The notes under the pieces were generated by a model. The model saw nothing but the letters and a program-made list of their open reading frames with translations. It did not search any database and was not told where the DNA came from. This document shows, in pieces, positions 33,778-45,585 of a DNA stretch of 64,000 nt (within the stretch, counting starts at the first letter, position 1; every line of letters begins with the position of its first letter). The translations under genes and the position numbers were made by a program. Where the stretch lies: contig CAIIXF020000002.1 in NCBI GenBank assembly GCA_903813345.2, positions 9,602,650 to 9,666,649 on the forward strand, written 5' to 3'. This DNA comes from Owenia fusiformis (Eukaryota; Annelida; Polychaeta; Sabellida; Oweniidae).

Positions 33778-36700
33778 TTATTATTATATTTATTGCCCCT
33801 CCAATCATGGAGATAATATATCATTACAGTATATAATAAATGTAATAAAAATAAAGATTTATAAAAATACAAAGACAAGTGGAAAGCATTGATACAGCAG
33901 AACCCTCCTGGTTAGCCCATGTTCTCCCCTGGGGGTCCCACTGCACCACTGTGCGAACCATTACGATTTCAAAATGAGAAGGAAATTATATACAAAAGCA
34001 GTTGTCTAGGACATCACCAGGAGTGCCAATCACGCCTCTTTGTTGACATCCTGATTGGTGCTTCGTGTTACAGTATCACTCCATCCTTAGAATGTACATA
34101 TTTTGCACAGCTGTTGAGATGCATTTAAGATCTTCGTTTGTTAGAGTCTCATCTCCTCCAAATATGCACCGTAGCTTCAGTATGTTAGTCATGCGTCTCC
34201 CATTGGGTATCCTATGTAATATATTTGTTATATTTGTTCTTAATGAGCAGTATCTGGGGCATTCCAAGATGAAGTGCTCCAGAGTTTCAATGCGTTGCAT
34301 GTCACACATTCCACATATGCGATCATACACCGGAATATTTTCCCATTCACCGGTAATAGCTCGGAGTTTTCCTTGACCCGTGAGCAGTCGTACCATCAGG
34401 GTGCATCTCTTAATGTATCTACAGTCCTGCCTAGCTATTTCCCACCAGGCAATCGGTTTTGTACCAGTGACTACAGTTCGGTATAATGTTAATTTATCAT
34501 ATGTAATAAGTTCTCTTCTCCACATGTTGCATTCAAAAGTCCTTACTATATTCCGAATATATCGTTTCCAGGTAGATTTTGGGGGAAATTCACCACTGTC
34601 CATCATTTCATATATCACGTTTGATATGCCAAACCGTGATGCGAGTGTCATTACGTCACCAATAGGTGACATTTTGTGTAGCGGGTTACTGTCATATCTG
34701 AACTTCGTGATACGCTTTATTGCTATGGTACGGAAGATCGAACCTGATACATGAGATAGATGTTGTAGCAGGAACATCATTTTAGCCACTACTATAGTCG
34801 CCGTCATAGTATGCCAGCCTAGTTGGGGTAGGACAGCTGGGTCAGATGTGCTTACTGGCAGGCCTTGTAGTTGTTTGCATATACTTCTATGTCCCTGCTC
34901 GAGCATCTTATAATCGGTTTCACTGAGGGGGACAAGTTCCATTCCATACGTCATAGAAGGCATACTGACAGACCAATATAACTTAGACGCAGTGAGGGGG
35001 TTGGTTGGGTTCTGGGTGTGTGTTGTTGTCCCAACATATGCATTCATTGCTCTCTTTCCTTTTGATAGTGCAGACTCTATCAGTTCTCTATTACTGTTGT
35101 AGTTCGACATTGGAAGGCCGACATGTTGTGTTGTTTGGACTACATCTATTGTACGACCTCCAAGTTGTAAGTCTATTCCTGCCTGTTGAGTGGCACGACT
35201 ATTACTAAATATGATGGCCTTATATTTGTCCGGATGATAATTGAAGCGCCATTTAATGCTATACTGATGCATCATGTTTAAGATGTCTTGCATTGTCTTT
35301 TTATGATAGGCAATAATGACAGTATCATCAGCATAGGATGGACATGTACATAGTACATCACCCACAGAGCACCCTTTACCAGAGTCAATCACATCTAAGA
35401 GAAGCCTATTCATATACTCCCCGTATAGCTCCATGGAGTACAATCCTCCCTGATGAACTCCCTGAGAGATCGGGAACTTATCTGAGAGTGTGACGTCATT
35501 TCCACACCTTACTGCGCACTGGTAGTCACTGTAGCATAGTCGCAACATCCTCCATAGCTTCCCATGTATCCCAAGATTAAAAAGCTTGTAGAAGAGGCCA
35601 TTGTGCCACACCGTGTCGAAGGCCTTGCTAATGTCCATTGTGACCATTATGACGTCATTACCACTTTCAAGGCCATTACATATGGCTTCTCTTGTCAGAA
35701 GCGATGTGTGGAGACATGACGTCATGGTCTTGTTTGCGGCCTGCATCTCTGACTTCGGCTCAATCCTATGGCACCTCCTGCTCCGCGTTACCATAATCTT
35801 TTCCCATAACTTCATGAAGGTCGTCATCAGCGTCAGGCCCCTATGGTTGTCCTTCTCCAAAATATCCTTGTTTCCTCCTTTAAAGATGGGGATTAGTACA
35901 CCAAGTTTAAAGCTATCTGGGATGTGCTCCAGTCTTATTATATGGTTGTACAATGCTACAAGTATATTGGCAAGTGCGTCACCACCAAAGCGTAAATGTT
36001 CAGTGCTGATTTCATCCCACCCTGTAGCCTTGTTTCGAGAGAGGTTGTTAATTAAAGTAGTCACCTCTTTGTAGTTTATAGGATCATTTAACGCTTCATC
36101 ATCATTGTTAAAACTGTCCTGCAGCATTTCTACTATTCTTGTGTTAATTACATGTTCATGATTACTGTCAAAATTATCATTTGGCTTTATTGACATTAAT
36201 GTTTTAAAATAATTCATCCATTCACTCCGGATCTCATCAGTCTGTGTTAAGATTATTCCGTCCTTATTACGTATAGAATAGCTACTATTACTCCGATTTC
36301 TCCGTCTCTTAACAATAAACCAAAATTGCTTCAAGCTTATCTCTCCCGCTCTGTCGATTTCCTCCTGACATTCCATCTCATACTTGTACTCAGCACGACG
36401 GATTTCCCGCCTGAATTGGCGCTTTGCAGTCTTATAGCGAATCCAGTGCTCATTCTCTTTGTTCCTTGGTCTTCCATTCAACTTCCACATCTTGAATGCT
36501 GACTTCTTGTCTGTAGATAACTGGCTCAGTGTATCAGACCAGTATGGCTTTAAGTGCTTCTTGAAAGACCTTCTAGGTATAGCATCAGCTGACACAGACT
36601 TTAAAACATCAGTCAGTTCATCAAACAGGGAATCAAGTAGTTTAGGCGTTACCTCAGACTTACTATTAATTAGCTTATCAGAGAGGGGTTTAAGAGATAG

Positions 36701-37575
36701 TGTCAAGGGAGCTGTATACCTCCCATAAAGCGCATTTGCATCAAGCTTGTCCCATGCTAGCTTCACTGGGTTACAATTGTCAGAGGAGGGTGTGATTGGC
36801 ACTAAGGTAGATGTTTCTAGTACGACCTGCAAGGGTAAATGGTCAGAATTATTTATCAATTCATCATCAATCACTTTTACAGTTTTAACTTTCTGAGCAT
36901 ATTCTTCTGAAACAAGGCAGTGATCAATATAAGATCTTCCTACATTTTCTCTATAATATGTATACTCTGGGCCAGAACCCTTATCTGTTAAGTCAATCAC
37001 ATTTAAACTACATCGAATACACATATCATTTAACAATACACCGTTACTGTTCATCTTACCAGCACCTCGACCCCCATACAGGGGTCCTAGATTAACATTT
37101 AAGTCCCCAATAATCAGTACATCACCGTCTTGTTTCATCGTCAATATCACATCTTCGAGCTCATCTAATACATCTGCAAAATTGGATGTTTTACAGTTAC
37201 GTTGAGGCAAATATACAGATACAATGTACAGGGCTTTGAAACCAGGTTGCATAATTTTAATTATAACAATTCTGTCACTTGAAGTCAATCGTTTTTGTGT
37301 ATAAATAAAAGGTGACAATGAGCGTCTCCAGAAAATAGCCACCCCGCCATTACCAATACAGTGACCCTGGTTTAACGAGTCTAAAGATTTACTGCTGACA
37401 GCTATACAATCAAAACGTTTATCAAAATCATTCAATTTATCAAGGCTAGACTCATGATGTGGTCTGTTTGAGCTGTTTTTGGTGTCAAATGAAAGATCAG
37501 GTATCCATTGGAAATACTATGAATATCAAAAGTGAGACTTCATTTAAGCACTTTGTTCCTTTAACTGATAATATA
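33778..37575 (-). mobile_element. LINE (APE-type non-LTR retrotransposon), minus strand, 5' end decayed
   Basis: The 3' UTR (33778-34075) ends GGAGGGGCAATAAATA then a TAATAATAA tail touching the CTAG of module 5. One long open frame occupies 34076-37516. Upstream of it a different frame still resembles endonuclease N-terminal sequence (KGTKCLNEVSLL), so the 5' region is frameshifted rather than cleanly cut. The module repeat does not resume beyond 37.5 kb. The upper limit is approximate. Confidence 0.85.
34076..37516 (-). CDS. LINE ORF2-like protein: APE endonuclease + reverse transcriptase
   Basis: About 1146 open codons. Residues are counted from a TTG at 37435, giving 1119; 27 more open codons upstream read WIPDLSF... 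The endonuclease part is about residues 1-210: GGVAIFW at 30-36, GDLN at 110-113, YIDH at 169-172 and the C-terminal catalytic SDHLPL at 197-202. The reverse transcriptase has GWDEI at 472-476, motif A DISKAFD at 601-607, motif B SQGVHQGG at 657-664 and catalytic YADD at 701-704. The C-terminus has a CxxC-x9-H-x4-C knuckle (1041, 1044, 1054, 1059). The protein would nick target DNA and copy its own RNA. The N-terminal endonuclease segment with the catalytic glutamate is missing or out of frame, and no in-frame ATG start is obvious, so it is probably inactive. Clade is not assigned; CR1/Jockey-like is a guess. The uninterrupted frame suggests a young copy. Confidence 0.9.
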   Translation of the reverse strand, partial: YFQWIPDLSFDTKNSSNRPHHESSLDKLNDFDKRFDCIAVSSKSLDSLNQGHCIGNGGVAIFWRRSLSPFIYTQKRLTSSDRIVIIKIMQPGFKALYIVSVYLPQRNCKTSNFADVLDELEDVILTMKQDGDVLIIGDLNVNLGPLYGGRGAGKMNSNGVLLNDMCIRCSLNVIDLTDKGSGPEYTYYRENVGRSYIDHCLVSEEYAQKVKTVKVIDDELINNSDHLPLQVVLETSTLVPITPSSDNCNPVKLAWDKLDANALYGRYTAPLTLSLKPLSDKLINSKSEVTPKLLDSLFDELTDVLKSVSADAIPRRSFKKHLKPYWSDTLSQLSTDKKSAFKMWKLNGRPRNKENEHWIRYKTAKRQFRREIRRAEYKYEMECQEEIDRAGEISLKQFWFIVKRRRNRSNSSYSIRNKDGIILTQTDEIRSEWMNYFKTLMSIKPNDNFDSNHEHVINTRIVEMLQDSFNNDDEALNDPINYKEVTTLINNLSRNKATGWDEISTEHLRFGGDALANILVALYNHIIRLEHIPDSFKLGVLIPIFKGGNKDILEKDNHRGLTLMTTFMKLWEKIMVTRSRRCHRIEPKSEMQAANKTMTSCLHTSLLTREAICNGLESGNDVIMVTMDISKAFDTVWHNGLFYKLFNLGIHGKLWRMLRLCYSDYQCAVRCGNDVTLSDKFPISQGVHQGGLYSMELYGEYMNRLLLDVIDSGKGCSVGDVLCTCPSYADDTVIIAYHKKTMQDILNMMHQYSIKWRFNYHPDKYKAIIFSNSRATQQAGIDLQLGGRTIDVVQTTQHVGLPMSNYNSNRELIESALSKGKRAMNAYVGTTTHTQNPTNPLTASKLYWSVSMPSMTYGMELVPLSETDYKMLEQGHRSICKQLQGLPVSTSDPAVLPQLGWHTMTATIVVAKMMFLLQHLSHVSGSIFRTIAIKRITKFRYDSNPLHKMSPIGDVMTLASRFGISNVIYEMMDSGEFPPKSTWKRYIRNIVRTFECNMWRRELITYDKLTLYRTVVTGTKPIAWWEIARQDCRYIKRCTLMVRLLTGQGKLRAITGEWENIPVYDRICGMCDMQRIETLEHFILECPRYCSLRTNITNILHRIPNGRRMTNILKLRCIFGGDETLTNEDLKCISTAVQNMYILRME

Positions 37576-38902
37576 TGGCTTATTGGGCTACACTGAACTT
37601 TTGAACTTTTTATAATTACAATGATTGACAGGTCTCATACTCTGTAGCAGTGCTCTCATTTCTTAGACTCTCCAGCGCAAGTGGGAATGAATTTCTCAGT
37701 TCAGATTTTTCATGCTTGGAGAAAGAAGATATGATATCCCAGAATACCTTCTACCAATCAAAATGATGTATACATGAGATCTGTGCAACAATAACTCTGG
37801 GGTTACTTCCAATTTTGCTTACACAAGTTAATAATGAAAATCGATTTATACATGTACACGGCCTTATGTACTCTCATAGAAATCGAACTTTGTAGAGGGA
37901 TTTGAAATTTTATACAGACTTTGGGCCAAATTATGTTCTCATTAAAACTGAGCCGTGCTTATGTAACCCATGTTTTTAATAACATCACCCTTGAATTGGA
38001 CATTAGCCTTTAAATGCTTTTGAGGCAAGCCAGTCAACTTCATTGTACAGTCAAATAGCCAACAGTGAATTCAAGGCAATCAAGCCAATTATCTTTTCTT
38101 TGCTACAGCTACATATATGTAGTGGCACTCTTGATAGGGCAGGCGAAGTGATTATATGGTTGTTTTTACTGGCTGCATAAAGGTACATTTTAGAATTACT
38201 TATAAGATTCACATTTATTTGGTTTTACATATGTCACACTTATATTAGAATACCCTTTGTAAACTTGATGATAATTAACTCAAAACATCCAATGGCTGAA
38301 TCTAAGAGGAGACAAGTTTTTTAGGCCACGGTTTGAAATCATTTTTGTAGCGTGGCCAGAGGTTTTCATCTAGGCGCAAGTCATCATCTGGGCGCAAAGA
38401 AGGCACACTCCATGGTCCAACTAAGCACAGTGCCTTGTGAAAATTGCCTTTGGAGATGATAGCATGTCAAGATTTTAGCATCGTCTTACCATGAGCTTTT
38501 CAACCTATTATTATTGTCACTTGATTCTGTTGACGTTACAGTAAATTTAGCAGAGTTTTAAAATATTTTTGTTCAACATCAAAACCAAAAACCCTCCAAT
38601 GACTCCCGGTTAAAAGCTCGCCTGCTTTTGATTGGTCGCCATTTTATCTTGCTTATATTTCAAAATGGCCGTAATTTTGTCACATAAAATTCACTTTTGG
38701 ATCATTTGCTAGGTATATAAATGATTTCAGGTGTCTTGCATAGTGAAACCCATGTTATTGTAAAAAGTAGTTCTATGAAATAATTTAATTAAAGAAATTT
38801 GCAAAAATTGATGTCCATTTTATTGTCAGCCATTTTTGTCTATAAAGTAGGGCCATGCCATTTGACCGAAGTCGGTCCAAACTGCAAACTTTTGCTTGAA
38901 TA
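37576..38902. other. No gene recognised
   Basis: AT-rich sequence with a small GGCCACG/CGTGGCC inverted pair near 38323-38358. No coding signal. Confidence 0.5.
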
Positions 38903-39073
38903 CCGGTGTAAAAGAGTAGGAGGTCCTCTCATATTATGGTCCTACTTTCCATTGATTTATATGGTGACCTAAATACAACTCTCCCTTATTATCGTATCCA
39001 CAATCAGGACCAGTAAGGGCCTTTCAGAAAGGGGACCATAATCCCCAGGGGACCATAATTTCTTTTACACAGG
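38903..39073 (+). mobile_element. CCGGTGTAAAAG MITE, copy B
   Basis: Left CCGGTGTAAAAG, right CTTTTACACAGG. The body carries TTGATTTATATGGTGACCTA and GGGGACCATAATCCCCAGG. Opposite in orientation to copy A and the same as copy C. Confidence 0.85.
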
Positions 39074-39464
39074 TTCAGAACTCTCATTTCATGTTCCGGG
39101 TTTCGGAACAAATATTGGTACCTTACCTACTATTGGCTTTGATAATGTTAATATCTAAGTCCAGTGTTTCCACTGTAATGTTAATCTTCAAACTGCGTCA
39201 AATGTACATGTGTATTAGTCGCATAGACATAATAAATAGTGATGAAATCAAGTATTGTTTTGATTTGAGAGTATTACCTTAAGCCTTCACTGAGAGTAGG
39301 AATCAACGGTTTTCACAACCTGCACTTTTTATTTTTATCTAAAATAACTACATTTATGGTACATCTGGGTAAATAGTTGCATTTAACAGATATTTTACGA
39401 GTACAGTTGTGTGTACATCTTATACGTAGTTTCGTTTGCCATCTAGATTTACATGAAAGTGAAA

Positions 39465-39566
39465 ATGGCTGGCAAATCCATTGATAGAGTTTTACTCCCA
39501 ATTGATCAAAACAAATGTGAAACTATGTGCGAATTATGCCAAGACACTGTCATATCAACTTATCAA
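39465..39566 (+). CDS. Possible short coding exon with CxxxCxxC cluster
   Basis: ATG then MAGKSIDRVLLPIDQNKCET and MCELCQDTVISTYQ, ending CAA|GTAGGT, a plausible donor. The codon pattern looks better than its AT-rich surroundings, and Cys-x3-Cys-x2-Cys hints at metal binding. No partner exon was found: a cysteine-rich frame at 39748-40011 lies downstream but has no convincing acceptor in phase. It could equally be chance. Confidence 0.25.
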
Positions 39567-41527
39567 GTAGGTTATATTCTTTTTCGTTTCTTTTACTTTG
39601 TGGTCTGACAGGAGTTCTGAAAGTTTCAATTCCGTGACACACTACCAAAAGTCAATGGTAAATTTCATATGCGCCATTTTGTTGAATCCTTTGATTTGAT
39701 TGGTTACCTTAAAAACAATATGGCAGACAAGGAAGTAAAAAAATTATATGAAATTGATTAATCTTAAAAATGTGATTTATCTGCACAGCTCCTTTAATTT
39801 AAATCGTGAATATATGAGGCAAAAGTGTAACTGCACACAATGCTTGCATATGTTGAAATGTAACTATCGCATATATTGTCTAAAATGTATTAAATTGACA
39901 TCATTTACTCCCAATTTGAGTAGCAATTTTCTCAAAAACCGGAGAAAATCTACAAAACCACATTTTAGAGTGTGTTTATTCAGACAAATGTGTAAAATAA
40001 AAGTTTCATGAAGGTTAAAAACTCGAAATAAGCAGGTTAAGTATCCCTCCTCGTGACTTTTTTTGAAGAATAAACAGCCATTAAGCTGTGAAAAAATCGA
40101 AAATACTTACATCTTCAATCATATGGGTAAATATTAAGGTTCTAAATTTTTTGTCCGGCAAACTAGTAACACAACACCATGCTAGCCCAGAGACAACTGT
40201 ACTATTCATTATGGTTATACCTCTCTTATTATGTTCGTAAAACATTCAAATTTTTTTTATCTCACAGAACATGGTTCGAGGGGGATAAAGGATAGTTGCC
40301 TTCTGTTCGTCCATCAGTTTGTTCTTCCATCCGTTTGTCTGTCCATCCGTTTGTCCAGGCGATAACCCAAATACTGCTATGATCACCCCAGCATATTCTT
40401 TCATGGAGCAGCGCCCACCTCAACTGAACACTGTGCCTACAATGCACCTACCTCAAAGCCACTCTCAAACTCTCTTCACACCTACTTTAGCTAAAACCAT
40501 CGAAAAAGTGAAAAATGTCAGAAAAATCAAATATTTTTACATTTTCTTTTCATTCCTCTCGTGCTTTGAGTTAGAAGTTAACCAGCTTTCAAAATCTGTC
40601 ACGCATATCCCCAGGTCAATGTGTTACTACAATTCAATCATTATTTATTATCGTGCCTTTCGGGTCCATATATGGCAAAGAGGGCATGCGTGTGGTTACT
40701 TGACATGGCTCGCTTTGCATAAGAAATACAAACAACTTGTTTGTTTGTAAATTAACACGAACTGTTTAAATATTTGCATCAAATGATTCATAACTAAGTT
40801 TGCACCGTTACAGATATTGCATATCAATTTCATAACAATAAATTTGTAATTCATGATTTATTTAGCTATTATCAGTGATCGATGATACAATTGATTCTCT
40901 AAATAAAATATGAACGTCAACTCTTAAATCGTTCGTAGTGGTCCAAAAGGAGTTCCAAAAATTTCAATTCCGTGAGACAAAAGTTCGATTACATACCTTC
41001 TGAACCCATTCCGCCACAGCCCTAAATAGTCTTGTTTCCATTTAAAGTCAAAACTCTGTCTTTAAATATGGCTGCCATTTTTTTTATTTTGGGAATTTTT
41101 TGTTTGTCTGTGAACAATATGCAGAATGTTTTAAAACCTCTGTTGATGGGATTCCTGTTTAAAGTTACTTTTGTAAGGAATTTATAATCGGTTATAATTT
41201 TAGAAATTAACGACATTTCAGTGAGTTCATTGCTGGAAAATGTAGACTTCGATTTTGGTAGGCAATCCTCCTTGGAGTATTGTTTTACTATTTGTCCTAT
41301 CACATGCCTCATACCAATTCAATCAGAAATCAACTTCCGGGAAGGACACTTTAAAAGAAAATTTTGCTTGTTTTAGAAATAGAATTTCCTTCAATTAATT
41401 AAAGATACCGATGGTGAGATCTTTATCAAATCATTCATCCAAAGTTGATTTTGTCCATATGACTTGCACTGCATCCAAAAAACATAATTCATTTTTATAT
41501 CCCGCTCTAACATTTTTTCTTTGCGTT
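39567..41527. other. No firm gene
   Basis: AT-rich. At 40295-40365 the pyrimidine-rich phrase TCCATCCGTTTGTC recurs before GGCGATAACCCAAATAC, similar in style to 18490-18550. Frames here (for example 39748-40011 and 40319-40750) have no domain I recognise. Confidence 0.5.
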
Positions 41528-41833
41528 TTTTCAATGCTTGGACAGCATTATTGGGGGTAGGTACGAAAAATTTCGAACGGAATGCGTGACATGTTCGTAT
41601 TTCGCGTGAAAAGTCCGAACGAAATGCGTACATTTTTTTCCGGCGTTCGTATTTTTGCTGTGTAGACGATCTTTTTTAGAAATTTTTCTACAGAAATATT
41701 TTTGCGTGACAATTACCAGGTAAAATGCGTATTTGCGTGACATTTTCTGTCACGCAAAAATAACTGGCGTGACTTCAAATTCTTCAGCAAATGCGTGACA
41801 AATACGCAAATTGCGGGACAGTTGACAGGTCTG
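41528..41833 (-). mobile_element. CAGGCCTGTCAACT element, copy 4, left end lost
   Basis: The right end GGGACAGTTGACAGGTCTG is intact. The interior matches 20851-21341 in reverse (CGTGAAAAGTCCGAACG, ACAGAAATATTTTTGCGTGA). Sequence decays beyond the GGGGGTAGGTACGAAAAA stretch, so the second terminus and target duplication are not visible. Confidence 0.8.
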
Positions 41834-42400
41834 CATTAATGTTATTTGAAATCTTTTGATGCACACAGTTAGTGTTTTCTGCTAAAATAAGCAGAGTTTG
41901 TGTTTTATTACTTTTTTCTCTCATGATTATCTGACTTATGTACAAAATATTTTGTATTGTACATGTACGAGAGAACTGGGTTGAGATTTCCTTTAAAACA
42001 AAACCCAAGTATCTTCTCTATCTGTGAAAATTGTGACATCAGCTTATGTGTTGGTATTCAAAACTATGACGAAAATTTTTTATTAATCTGCTTATATTCC
42101 GAGTCCTACTTTCATCTGGGCACAGATTTTGCTATCACATGTTGAAATCAAATAATAGTCACTGAATGGACGTATAAAACTATAAAACAGTTTTAAAACA
42201 GAATTAATGTCTTAAAATGATGTTTGAAAACACTGACTCCAATTTGTATGATGCAATGTTGAAAGGCATGCGGTTTGTTAGTGTTTCACACTGCTGGCAT
42301 AGTATTCACTTTTGTGTTTATACTCATTACCCATATGAGTGAACAGCAGGCAATTACGGGTTATTGCATTAGTAAGATCCTTGTAAAATATAATGCTTCT
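41834..42400. other. No gene recognised
   Basis: AT-rich, with overlapping frames on both strands and no domain. Confidence 0.5.
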
Positions 42401-42814
42401 CAGAGCTTTACTGACTTTTCCTATTTTGTATGTACTTTCAGATGCACTCCTCTGACCTTGGAGATGTAAAGCTCTGTCTTGTCTGAGAAATGTTGGATAG
42501 GAACTACAATCTGAACTACAATCTGAATAGTCTGACTGCAGCATTTGAATCCGCACTCCACATTGTTGACTACTTCTGGTGATGTCTTTATGCGACTCAT
42601 ATAGCATTGTCGAGGATGGGACATGTCTCTAGGATCCTGTTCAAGTAAGTACAGTATTTCATTTCCTAATGTTCAGTATTTCTTTCAGATTTACCTTTAG
42701 CCTGGAGTTTTGAAACCCACTAGAATCTGAACCACAAACAGGAATCCAAACTGGCCTCTGGAAGACCGAGGCACCTGCTGGAAGATGAGCATCAAATGGA
42801 AGCCAAGCCAACTA
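42401..42814 (+). ncRNA. Duplicated exon-like block 1 (possible non-coding transcript)
   Basis: A pyrimidine tract and acceptor TGTACTTTCAG precede 42442-42644, which ends TTCAA|GTAAGT. A 44-nt gap (42645-42688) ends TTTCTTTCAG, then sequence resumes ATTTACCTTTAGCCTGGAG. The same architecture and much of the sequence recur at 46510-46930, with a related acceptor and exon at 51275. No long frame is preserved, so a non-coding or decayed gene is more likely than a protein. Transcription is inference. Confidence 0.25.
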
Positions 42815-43218
42815 CAATAAAAAGGATTCTATTTGCCCAACGCACTAATTATTTTTAATCAAATATAGACGGGGCACTTTCATTCCGAATCTTATGTAAT
42901 TTAATTTAATCATTTTTTGACAGAACTATTGTTTATTAAGACTTCTCAGATCAGCCTCACATACCCTGGCTCAAATGTCTCGTGCGATTGTAAACAACAA
43001 ATGTAAATTGTGAAGTACAAACAACTCGGTTAAATTATCTGATAGTGGTCATACACTATCCTGTTAAATGGTTATTATGTCGTAGTAAGAAGTTCCATCA
43101 GAAATTCACCATGAGTGACATTGGCGCAAAGCGTTACCTTTTGGTATTTATTCGCCATCAGCGATGTCAATAATGATCAGCAATGTCAACATGTCATCAA
43201 TAAACATTATATGATCAT
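42815..43218 (+). repeat. ~400-bp duplicated segment, unoccupied copy
   Basis: ATTCTATTTGCCCAACGCAC through AAACATTATATGATCA is over 90% similar to 52688-53496 once the insertion in that copy is removed. Here CATACCCTGGCTCAAATG is uninterrupted, so it preserves a near pre-insertion site. Confidence 0.9.
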
Positions 43219-44035
43219 GCGGTACTAACTCTCCGGGGCATATCGAAACCAAAACGCCCCGCAAAACCGTTAATTTGAATTTCAAATCTACCCTGTCTTT
43301 GGAAAATCGATGATTGTGAGTCTCACCCTACACCGTTTTTCTTCAAACTTGTTCCATTCCTCTTAAATAATCTATGCTCCGGCTTTCGCCAGAAACTTAC
43401 TTGACGTCCGTGCTATTTTGGGGGATTTTGTTTTATAACTTTTTTAATACTTTTTTTAAAATCAACCAAAAATTCCTTCATATAACTATAATATTGAGAG
43501 GTCGAAAAACATGTTGTATATGCTATTTTGTTCCAACAAGGTTCGGAAAGACATTTTATTTCATTCTCAAGAATTGGTAGAAAGGAGCAAAAACAATTGC
43601 ACTAAAAAACAAAAACAGTTATATAAAATATTTCTAATTAATTTTCACATTTAAATGTTGTCAAATCAGTCAACATTACATAAAATAACATGTTTTTTAA
43701 CAGAATGTTTTCAATGATTTTTTTAAGAGAAAACATTGTTGAATTCAGTTCTCCATATCAATGCCACTCCTTTGGCAAAAGTTCTATTTCCACCATTTTT
43801 ATTTGTGTTATTTGACATCTATTGGGTAAATTACTCCACCATTTTTGTTGGCCACCTATTGAGAAAACTTAATACTTTTAGAAAACTGATGTAACTGCTA
43901 TAATTTCAAGCCTAGTATTTTGGACATATTCATATTGTACTGAAGTTTAAACACGTTTCAAATCAATATGCATTAGTGTTTATAAAAATGAATCGTACTT
44001 TATTCATTTTATGGTCACCTATTTAGGACAACATG
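43219..44035. other. No gene recognised
   Basis: AT-rich; degenerate versions of the downstream minisatellite may begin near 44000. Confidence 0.5.
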
Positions 44036-45585
44036 TTTATATTCCACTTATGCTCATCCATTAAGGATGACGTGTACATATTTCATTAAGGGTGACCTGT
44101 ACATATTTCACTTTTGATCATCAATTAGGGAGGACATGTATATATTTTACTTAGTCCATTAAGGATGACAAATACTTAATACACGTAATGCTCATCCATG
44201 AGGGATGACAAATACTTAGTCAATTTATGCTCATCAATTAGGGATGATAAATACTTAGTCCATTTATGCACATCCATAAAGGATGACAAATACTTAGTCC
44301 ATATTTATGCTCATCCATAAAGGATGACAAATACTTACGTAGTCCATTTATGCTCATCCATAAAGGGTGACAAATACTTAGTCCATTTATGCTCATCCAT
44401 TAGGGATGATAAATACTTAGTCCATTTATGCACATCCATAAAGGATGACAAATACTTAGTCCATATTTATGCTCATCCATAAAGGATGACAAATACTTAC
44501 TCCATTAATGCTCATCCATAAAGGATGACAAATACTTAGTCCATATTTATGCTCCTCCATAAAGGATGACAAATACTTAGTCCATTTATGCACATCCATT
44601 TTGGATGATAAATACTTAGTCCATTTATGCTCATCCATAAAGGATGACAAATACTTAGTCCATTTATGCTCATCCATAAAGGGTGACAAATACTTAGTCC
44701 ATTTATGCTCACCCATTAGGGATGATAAATACTTAGTCCATTTATGCACATCCATAAAGGATGACAAATACTTAGTCCATATTTATGCTCATCCATAAAG
44801 GATGACAAATAATTAGACCATTAATGCTCATCCATAAAGGATGACAAATACTTAGTCCATTTATGCACATCCATTTGGGATGATAAATACTTAGACCATT
44901 TATGCTCATTCATAAAGGATGACAAATACTTAGTCTATTTATGCACATCCATTAGGGATGACAAATACTTAGTCCATTTATGCACATTCATTAGGGATGA
45001 CAAATACTTATACCATTTATGCTCATCCATAAAGGATGACAAATACTTAGTCCATTAATGATCATCCATAAAGGATGACAAATACTTAGTCCATTTATGT
45101 TCATCCATAATGGATGACAAATACGTAGTCCATTAATGCTCATCCATAAAGGGTGACAAATACTTAGTCTATTAATGCCCATCCATAAAGGATGACAAAT
45201 ACTTAGTCCATTTATGTTCATCCATAGAGGATGACAAATACGTAGTCCATTAATGCTCATCCATAAAGGATGACAAATACTTACTCCATTAATGCTCATC
45301 TATAAAGGATGACAAATACTTAGTCCATATTTATGCTCCTCCATAAAGGGTGACAAATACTTAGTCCATTAATGCCCATCCATAAAGGATGACAAATACT
45401 TAGTCCATTTATGTTCATCCATAAAGGATGACAAATACATAGTCCATTAATGCTCATCCATAAAGGGTGACAAATACTTAGTCCATTTATGCTCATCCAT
45501 AAAGGATGACAAATGCTTAGTCCATTTATGTTCATTCATAAAGGATGACAAATACTTAGTCGATTAATGCTCATCCATTTAGAAT
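44036..45585. repeat. 39-bp minisatellite, about 36 regular units
   Basis: The consensus pieces are TAGTCCATTTATGCTCATCC and ATAAAGGATGACAAATACT, 39 bp together, with occasional 40-42-bp variants. The first ~120 bp are more diverged. Because 39 is a multiple of three, open frames run through it on both strands (for example CHPLWMSINGLSI repeated on the minus strand, 44991-45299). There is no start-context, domain or splice evidence of translation. Confidence 0.95.

Noticed and set aside
34065-36728. Plus-strand frames of 70-157 codons opposite the LINE
   Set aside because: They are antisense shadows of the long minus-strand reverse-transcriptase frame.
44036-45585. Regular ~39-bp repeats resembling a CRISPR array
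   Set aside because: The whole unit repeats with no unique spacers, the context is eukaryotic and no cas genes are present. It is a minisatellite.
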